This document shows positions 59,121-64,000 of a stretch of DNA of 64,000 nt, piece by piece; within the stretch, counting starts at the first letter, position 1; each line of letters begins with the position of its first letter. Source of the DNA: a virus; IMG/VR virus record IMGVR_UViG_3300023184_000037, positions 62,001 through 126,000 of that record; one strand, given 5' to 3'. Position numbers and translations under genes: made by a program. The notes below the pieces were generated by a model, which was not told the origin of the DNA, searched no databases, and saw only the letters and a program-made list of their open reading frames with translations.

Positions 59121-60404
59121 ATGAACAAATTTGAAAATTGGTATACAAGTATACTTGAAGAGGTTGCAACAGCACCTACCAACACCCTAGTTGGAGATGT
59201 TGATACGATTATAAGTTCACTAGGTACCCTTGTTAAAGAATTAACTGAGGAACTTAATGGACCTGAATTTAATGAACTAAACGAGGCTGATGCAGAAGGT
59301 CCAAGTAAAGTTTGGCAATGGATTTGGTGGATGCCAAAGGCCCGAAAAGCACAACAAAAGGTCAATAAGATTAAATTAAACATCACTGATATGGAAGGTG
59401 CTTCAGCAGATGCGCCAGATGCAGAACAAAAAGCAAAAATTACTGCTAAAGCAAAACAAGCTAAAGAACAAGCATCAGAACTTCAAAAGATGGTTGATGA
59501 TAAATATGGAGCAAAAGGAGAACTTGTTAAAAGAGTCCTTGGTACAGAAAAAATCGCTGGACAAATTGCATCTATTAAAAGAGCAACTGGATTAGAAGAT
59601 AACCCAGAAAGAATTGCATCTTATAAAGAAAAAATGGCAGAGCTTCAGGCAAAGTATAAAGAAGATCAGGCTGCAATCAAAGAACTTGAACCTTCTGAAG
59701 ATGATATTGCTGCTGAAAAAACCCGTAAAAAAGAAGAGGCAGAAGCACAAGCTAAATTAAATAAAGACGCAGAAGCTGCTAAGAAAGGTAAATCTGAAAA
59801 AGATGACACTGAAGCAACGGATGATAAAACTCCACCTGCAACGGATGATAAAACTCCACCTGCAACGGATGATAAAACTCCAGCTGAAACTCCAGAAGAA
59901 AAGGAAGCTAGAGAAAAGAAAGAGAAAGAAGCAGCTGAAACTCCAGAAGAAAAGGAAGCTAGAGAAAAGAAAGAGAAAGAAGCAGTTGAAACTCCAGAAG
60001 AAAAAGAAGCTAGAGAAAAGAAAGAGAAAGAAGACGCTGATGCTCAAAAAATAGAAGCATTAAATACTGCAATTTCAGGACTAGAAACAAAATTAAAGGA
60101 TGCAGAAGCAGCTGAACCTAAAGATGAAGAAGCTATCAAGACATTAAAATCTGAAATTGAAACTAAAAAAGGAGAACTAGATGCATTAAAACCATCTGAA
60201 TCTTTAGTTAATAGAGCAAATGCCGCTGGTTTAAATGAATTAGCAACTGAAATAGGTTCTAAATTTAGTTGGCAGGTTGCTGAGGGAACTGTATTGCACC
60301 AAAAATATGATGCAATTATTAAAAAGGCAGAATACTCAAATACATTAAATGAGTCAAGATACCAAAATCTAAGTGTTAAAGATAAATTCTCTAAATTACT
60401 ATAA
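59121..60404 (+). CDS. Charged repeat protein, probably internal head/core
   Basis: A 427-residue Lys/Glu/Ala-rich protein. N-terminus MNKFENWYTSILEE-V resembles the tag family loosely; LNE-A near residue 55 could be a further cut. The centre carries tandem repeats (DDKTPPAT and TPEEKEAREKKEKEA). The C-terminal segment (SLVNRANAAGLNELATEIGS) is a separate domain ending TLNESRYQ. High charge and place after the capsid gene suggest a packaged or core protein. No enzyme motif. Confidence 0.6.
   Translation: MNKFENWYTSILEEVATAPTNTLVGDVDTIISSLGTLVKELTEELNGPEFNELNEADAEGPSKVWQWIWWMPKARKAQQKVNKIKLNITDMEGASADAPDAEQKAKITAKAKQAKEQASELQKMVDDKYGAKGELVKRVLGTEKIAGQIASIKRATGLEDNPERIASYKEKMAELQAKYKEDQAAIKELEPSEDDIAAEKTRKKEEAEAQAKLNKDAEAAKKGKSEKDDTEATDDKTPPATDDKTPPATDDKTPAETPEEKEAREKKEKEAAETPEEKEAREKKEKEAVETPEEKEAREKKEKEDADAQKIEALNTAISGLETKLKDAEAAEPKDEEAIKTLKSEIETKKGELDALKPSESLVNRANAAGLNELATEIGSKFSWQVAEGTVLHQKYDAIIKKAEYSNTLNESRYQNLSVKDKFSKLL
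59821..60035 (+). repeat. Coding tandem repeats, 24-bp and 51-bp units
   Basis: ATGATAAAACTCCACCTGCA is repeated with a 24-base period from 59821 (2-3 copies). A 51-base (17-residue) unit follows in three near-identical copies from 59883, 59934 and 59985. Nearly identical DNA suggests recent expansion. Confidence 0.85.
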
Positions 60405-60899
60405 TTTCGAATTTTTTCTGGCAATATTTAAAAACTCCTTTTGTTGATTCAATAGGAGTTTTTTTACGTGTTCTTGAAAGGCAACTGAAGATTTCAGGAT
60501 TCTACCGTCCACTGTTTTACCACCAAGAGTATCGTGATAATCAGGATGAACAAAGTTCTCTGCATTAAAGTTATTAATATTAGACCTGATAGGTTCACCA
60601 GAAAGCGCGCAAGTCCAATCAATTGTATCATAACTATTTGCAAGTTCCTCACTTTTCATAAGTTCTCCAGTCGACCAATCATAATAGTACCTGTCCCTTT
60701 TTGAATCGTTCTTATATTTACACAATTCAAAAATAATATGTAGGAACTGGTCAGATTGCGCTCTTTCTTTCATTAATGGATTCTCTAGAAGTAATCGACG
60801 CTGTTGTCGCGAGAGTCCATCATAACAAACACCATATCTATTCCTTGGATATGGTCCTCCAGTTCGACGAATCTTTGGGTATTTGTTATTAAAAGCCAT
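60399..60899 (-). CDS. Only reverse-strand gene, unknown function
   Basis: A 166-residue protein read leftward. The N-terminus KYPKIRRTGGPYPRNRYGVC and a segment YDGLSRQQRRLLLENPLMKE are basic; the middle has RDRYYYDWSTGELMKSEELA and DTIDWTCALSGEPIRSNINN; the C-terminus is a helix rich in Lys. No family recognised. Composition looks like a real protein and the upstream 65 bases hold divergent TATATAA sequences. It may be a regulator of its own gene or of the divergent clamp-loader gene. Confidence 0.6.
   Translation of the reverse strand: MAFNNKYPKIRRTGGPYPRNRYGVCYDGLSRQQRRLLLENPLMKERAQSDQFLHIIFELCKYKNDSKRDRYYYDWSTGELMKSEELANSYDTIDWTCALSGEPIRSNINNFNAENFVHPDYHDTLGGKTVDGRILKSSVAFQEHVKKLLLNQQKEFLNIARKNSKL
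60430..60465 (+). terminator. Forward terminator inside the end of the reverse-strand gene
   Basis: AACTCCT (60433-60439) pairs with AGGAGTT (60454-60460), with flanking A and T runs giving a longer stem and a T7 tail on the forward strand. It ends transcription of the 427-residue protein gene while coding for the last residues of the opposing gene. Confidence 0.65.
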
Positions 60900-60910
60900 A
60901 CAATATTTAT

Positions 60911-60940
60911 CTGAAACTTATAGGTACTGTCTTATATAAT
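60911..60940 (+). promoter_or_regulatory. GAAAC-N17-TATAAT promoter for the clamp loader
   Basis: GAAAC at 60913-60917, exactly 17 bases, TATAAT at 60935-60940; 24 bases before the clamp-loader ATG. Confidence 0.65.
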
Positions 60941-60963
60941 ACTTATAAACTTAAACCTAAAAA

Positions 60964-61914
60964 ATGATTCAAGCACTTTTTACAGAAAAATATCGTCCAA
61001 AGAATTTAGAAGATTTAATCCTTCCAGAACGTGTAATGTCGAAATTTGAAAATGGATTAACACAGAATATGTTATTAGCAGGTAGCCCAGGAACTGGTAA
61101 AACTTCAACTGCAAAGGCAATTGTTAACCAATTTGGATTACCATATCTTTATATCAATGCATCTACAGATACTTCAGTTGATGTAATCAGAACCCGAATC
61201 ACTGACTTCTGTTCAACGATGTCAATCCTAGATGACCAAGGAAAATTTAAAGTGGTAATATTAGATGAGGTTGATGGTGTATCTGACCAATTCTTTAAAG
61301 CACTTCGTGCAACGATGGAGCAGTTTGCAAGTAACTCAAGATTTATTGCAACTTGTAATTACGTTAATAAAATTCCAGACCCAATCCTTTCCCGTTTTGA
61401 AGTTATTAATTTTGACTTTGATAAATCAGAAGAGAATGAATTGACTAAGAAATATATTAGACGTGTTTATGAAATCTGTGGAAAAGAGGGAATGACAATT
61501 GAAAAACCAGCCCTTGTAGAATTTGTTAAAAGAAACTTTCCAGACCTTCGAAGCACTCTTAATAAATTGCAAGGTTACAAAACACAAGGTACTCAAAATA
61601 TTACACTCGATGACGTTAAGAAATTTAACTCAGTGTACAAGGATATGTTTGACCTGATTTTTAATCAAATGGACCCTGTAACAAACTACAAGTATATTGT
61701 AGGTGAATATTCAAATAGAGTTGATGATGTCTTACAGACACTTGGCCAAGAATTTATCGAATACATACAAACAGAAAAACCACAAAACGCTCGACACATT
61801 CCGCAAATTGCAATTTGTGTTGCAGAACACCAAGCACAAAGAACCTTGGTAATCGACCCGGTTATTACGTTACTTTCATGTACGTATAAAATACAAGAAA
61901 TTGTAAGAAATTAA
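60964..61914 (+). CDS. 44: Clamp loader large subunit, T4 gp44-like
   Basis: A 316-residue AAA+ ATPase (T4 gp44 is 319). Walker A LLAGSPGTGKTSTAKAIV, Walker B KVVILDEVDGVSDQFF, sensor 1 FIATCNYVNKIP, arginine finger ILSRFEVINFD, sensor 2 FPDLRSTLNKLQG. It opens and loads the gp45 clamp, with a small subunit. Own promoter on a divergent intergenic region. Confidence 0.93.
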   Translation: MIQALFTEKYRPKNLEDLILPERVMSKFENGLTQNMLLAGSPGTGKTSTAKAIVNQFGLPYLYINASTDTSVDVIRTRITDFCSTMSILDDQGKFKVVILDEVDGVSDQFFKALRATMEQFASNSRFIATCNYVNKIPDPILSRFEVINFDFDKSEENELTKKYIRRVYEICGKEGMTIEKPALVEFVKRNFPDLRSTLNKLQGYKTQGTQNITLDDVKKFNSVYKDMFDLIFNQMDPVTNYKYIVGEYSNRVDDVLQTLGQEFIEYIQTEKPQNARHIPQIAICVAEHQAQRTLVIDPVITLLSCTYKIQEIVRN

Positions 61915-61954
61915 AAAATAAATTGATAAAAGTTTTTCCGTGTCAAAACTTTTT

Positions 61955-61966
61955 ATTATATTTACA
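61955..61966 (+). promoter_or_regulatory. ATTATATTTACA promoter motif for RNase H
   Basis: Fourth copy of the motif, with a TTTTT box about 20 bases upstream; 17 bases before the RNase H ATG. Confidence 0.4.
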
Positions 61967-61982
61967 AATAAATTATAGAACT

Positions 61983-63215
61983 ATGAAACTAGGAAAACAT
62001 ACACTTATTATCGATGGAAATTATTTTGTACATAGCAGACTTTTTGTACTTCCACGTCCTAAAAAAGAACAATTACTAGGAGACAGAGATGGCCAAGAGC
62101 AATTCATGCGTAAATTATGTATTGACTTTGCATCTGAAGTCAGAAAAATGACCCCTTTTGTCGATCAAATCGTAGTTGCAGTCGATTCAAAATCATGGCG
62201 TAAAGACCTATTTCCAACCGCAGAATATAAAGGTACTAGAGTTGCTGATAATTCAGTTAATTGGGAAAATGTATTTAATGTTTATACAGAGTTCCAAGAT
62301 ATTCTTGCAAAGCAGGGTGTTATTATACATAAAGTTCCTGGTGCCGAAGCAGACGATATTCTTTTTGGTTGGTCAACGCAATTAAACAATGAAGGTAAAA
62401 ATTGTATTGTTTGGACTGGTGACCGTGACCTTATTCAATTGGTTAATTATAATGAAGCCACTGATGCATACACCCTATGGTACTACAATTCTAAACGTAA
62501 ATTACTAGCATTTGAAGGTTTTGAAACCCTTATTAATAAACCTAATGAGGTAGAAATTTCTAATGATGACTTGTTATTTAACATGGGTTCTACTGATGTA
62601 TTAAATAGCCAACTAAAAGGTGATTTCATCAACTGGATTGCTAAAAATGGTGTAGAAATAGAAGAGATTAATTGTGATGATTTTATCTTCTCAAAAATCT
62701 TACAAGGTGACAAGAGCGATAACATTCAATCTGTAGTTTCATGGACTAAAAGAACTAGCACAGGTTCTATCCGAAACTATTCAATCACTGAAAAGCAGGC
62801 AATTCAAATCCTAGAAAAATATCGTGAAATTGAAGGTAACTTCCACATTGACCATTTCTTTTCAGAAGCACAGGTTAAAACTATAGTTGACATGATTCAT
62901 GAAGTTGTTGGTAAATCTACAATTGATGAAATCCGTTTGCGATTTAACCAAAATCTTGACTTAATGTTATTGCACTATAACACAATACCTGGTGGCATAC
63001 AAAAAGCAATATATAATGAAATTGAGAAAGATTTTACAGTTGAAACACGATTGACCGGATTAACTCAGATGGAAAAGATATTAGAAGGAACCCAGTGGAA
63101 TTCTAAAGCGGCTTCCGGAAGTGGAGCTCCTAAGAGTTTTGACCCATTTGCAACTCTTCAACTTGACAAAGTTTCTCAACAACCTGAAACTAAAAAAATA
63201 AACACATTATTTTAA
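61983..63215 (+). CDS. rnh: RNase H/5'-3' flap exonuclease, T4 Rnh-like
   Basis: I start at the ATG at 61983 (410 residues); the upstream in-frame ATG would overlap the promoter motif. FEN-type motifs: LIIDGNYFVHSRLF (N-terminal metal Asp), IVVAVDSKSWRKDLF, PGAEADDILFGWST, CIVWTGDRDLIQLV, and the C-terminal SKILQGDKSDNIQSVVS (helix-hairpin-helix with G-D-x-x-D-N). It removes RNA primers. Longer than T4 Rnh (305), the extra C-terminal part ends ETKKINTLF, probably an SSB or clamp contact. Confidence 0.85.
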   Translation: MKLGKHTLIIDGNYFVHSRLFVLPRPKKEQLLGDRDGQEQFMRKLCIDFASEVRKMTPFVDQIVVAVDSKSWRKDLFPTAEYKGTRVADNSVNWENVFNVYTEFQDILAKQGVIIHKVPGAEADDILFGWSTQLNNEGKNCIVWTGDRDLIQLVNYNEATDAYTLWYYNSKRKLLAFEGFETLINKPNEVEISNDDLLFNMGSTDVLNSQLKGDFINWIAKNGVEIEEINCDDFIFSKILQGDKSDNIQSVVSWTKRTSTGSIRNYSITEKQAIQILEKYREIEGNFHIDHFFSEAQVKTIVDMIHEVVGKSTIDEIRLRFNQNLDLMLLHYNTIPGGIQKAIYNEIEKDFTVETRLTGLTQMEKILEGTQWNSKAASGSGAPKSFDPFATLQLDKVSQQPETKKINTLF

Positions 63216-63392
63216 ATGAGCAACGAGGATATTTTAACTGAATTACTAATTGAAGCCCATGAAGAGGGTATTTTCGAAAAGGTTCTAGCTGAGGTAAACA
63301 AACTCAAGGAAACCCATATAATAACAAACAACGATAGACTTGAACTTTTTGAAAAAGCAATAAAACATGTTAGACGAAACAAAACTATTTGA
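63216..63392 (+). CDS. Small protein, unknown
   Basis: A 58-residue acidic helical protein (MSNEDILTELLIEAHEEGIF start) beginning right after the RNase H stop. It overlaps the next gene by 26 bases. Tight packing supports that it is translated; no family recognised. Confidence 0.5.
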   Translation: MSNEDILTELLIEAHEEGIFEKVLAEVNKLKETHIITNNDRLELFEKAIKHVRRNKTI

Positions 63393-63795
63393 TTTCATAA
63401 AAATCCTATTCACAAAACCTGCTGAATACAAAAAAATAAGTAACCATAATAAGAAGCGACATCATTTCATGATTAATCGCTTCTTTTCGATTCAATACCC
63501 TGCAAATGCCCAATTATTTAATAAGAACGGGATTAATCCACTTGCAGTAATTGACAGTTGGTCCCTTGTGGCTGCCAGGTTTAAGAGTGTTCCTGGATGG
63601 ATTTACACTAAGACCAAAAAGTCCGAAAAAGAAGCAACTTCTAAAAGCAAATATATACCATCAGAAGAGGCCATCTCATTCTTTATGGAAAAGAATGAAA
63701 TTGGCAAGAGAGAATTTAAAGAACTTGAAAAATTTGCTAAAGAAGAACTTTACGCCTCACTTCAGAGGATAGAGAATTCGATGCAGGTATATTAA
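63367..63795 (+). CDS. 62: Possible clamp loader small subunit, T4 gp62-like
   Basis: A 142-residue basic protein. The region HHFMINRFFSIQYPANAQLF, then NKNGINPLAVIDSWSLVAAR and FKSVPGWIYTKTKK follows the loose gp62 pattern (F-M-V-x-N-x-x-L-S-x-F-P ... Y-x-M-N ... L-M ... K-W). Gene order near gp44 supports this. It is shorter than T4 gp62 (187), as in several distant relatives. Identity is a pattern-based guess. Confidence 0.45.
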   Translation: MLDETKLFDFIKILFTKPAEYKKISNHNKKRHHFMINRFFSIQYPANAQLFNKNGINPLAVIDSWSLVAARFKSVPGWIYTKTKKSEKEATSKSKYIPSEEAISFFMEKNEIGKREFKELEKFAKEELYASLQRIENSMQVY

Positions 63796-63802
63796 ACCGA
63801 CT

Positions 63803-64000
63803 ATGCAACAATTTGAATTTAGTTCGATGCCAACGGCGATCGACGTTACCCTGTACAAATATAATTATATTGACAATAAATTATGGGCACAAATCCAAAA
63901 CGACCTTGATTTTATCGAGCTTGGAAATGACTCAATAATGGTATCGTCATCTCAATTAAAAGTTATACTTGATAGATATTACCAGAACTCAATTAATAAA
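63803..64000 (+). CDS. Protein of unknown function, cut by the window end
   Basis: An open frame starts with ATG at 63803 and runs to the right edge (66 codons seen). The visible start has strands and helices (FSSMPTAIDVTLYKYNYIDN, LWAQIQNDLDFIELGNDS). No family recognised. It follows the gp62-like gene by 7 bases, so is in the same operon. Confidence 0.45.
   Translation, partial: MQQFEFSSMPTAIDVTLYKYNYIDNKLWAQIQNDLDFIELGNDSIMVSSSQLKVILDRYYQNSINK

Noticed and set aside
59757-60047. Reverse-strand Phe/Ser-rich open frame
   Set aside because: It is the mirror of the Lys/Glu repeat region on the forward strand; low-complexity artefact.
59803-60054. Forward open frame of 83 codons inside the repeat region, different frame
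   Set aside because: Frame-shifted reading of the same low-complexity repeats.
61923-61983. Upstream start for RNase H
   Set aside because: It includes a promoter-like motif and 20 residues not resembling the family start.
1-64000. CRISPR arrays, insertion sequences, integrase or attachment sites
   Set aside because: No regular direct repeats with unique spacers, no transposase or recombinase motifs and no terminal inverted repeats were seen; this is a lytic-type core.

Overview
The window is a 64 kb piece of an AT-rich double-stranded DNA myovirus of the T4 superfamily. It carries near-complete T4-like replication and recombination machinery: gp32, gp41, gp43 (split), gp44, gp45, gp46, gp47, gp61, UvsX, UvsY, UvsW, RNase H and a candidate gp62. 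It also has a T4-like virion block: gp55 late sigma, gp4, gp20 portal, gp67-like core, gp21/22 protease-scaffold and gp23 capsid. Starts are preceded by A-rich leaders with almost no Shine-Dalgarno sequence, and one promoter class resembles the Bacteroidota -7 element, so a Bacteroidota (for example flavobacterial) host is my inference; it is not proven by the sequence.

Layout. 1-6.5 kb: tail fibre and tail genes. 6.5-11.7 kb: RuvC-like resolvase, SSB, primase, UvsY, UvsW. 11.7-23.1 kb: a block of proteins that begin with, or contain, a short motif of the type M-K-H-I-K-L-F-E-Q-F-I-N-E, including a 1016-residue repeat-processed polyprotein, a ligase-like enzyme and an NMNAT-like enzyme. 23.2-24.7 kb: a minimal DNA ligase next to a minimal family X polymerase. 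25.6-27.4 kb: a DUF2828/Ro60-like von Willebrand protein followed by a structured, GC-enriched, terminator-ended non-coding RNA candidate. 27.5-33.6 kb: an accessory metabolism block (SGNH hydrolase, two FkbM methyltransferases, inositol-phosphate synthase, HAD phosphatase, hydroxymethyluracil-kinase-associated helical protein, dUTPase). 33.6-43.4 kb: GIY-YIG homing endonuclease, split DNA polymerase with ribonucleotide reductase, ATP-grasp and alanine-dehydrogenase-like genes between the halves, and the sliding clamp. 43.4-49.6 kb: UvsX, helicase, gp47/gp46. 49.6-60.4 kb: tail completion, late sigma and head genes. 60.4-64 kb: one reverse-strand gene, then clamp loader, RNase H and neighbours.

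How it works together. Two promoter classes separate the genes. TTGAAAC-N17-TATAAT-like boxes sit before replication and early or middle genes (SSB, clamp, helicase, clamp loader, gp55, DUF2828, inositol synthase). GATATATAAATA-like boxes, containing the T4 late consensus TATAAATA, sit before capsid, fibre and packaged-protein genes. gp55 would read the late class.

The most interesting reading of the window is a capsid-cargo system. T4 internal proteins carry an N-terminal capsid targeting sequence that the gp21 protease removes after (L/I)-x-E. Here more than a dozen proteins carry an equivalent tag ending in (I/L/V)-(N/T/A)-E, and a polyprotein has nine regularly spaced internal sites of the same type. 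Several tagged proteins are enzymes, so the virion may deliver an enzyme set to the host. I could not run any similarity search; names come from motifs and gene order.
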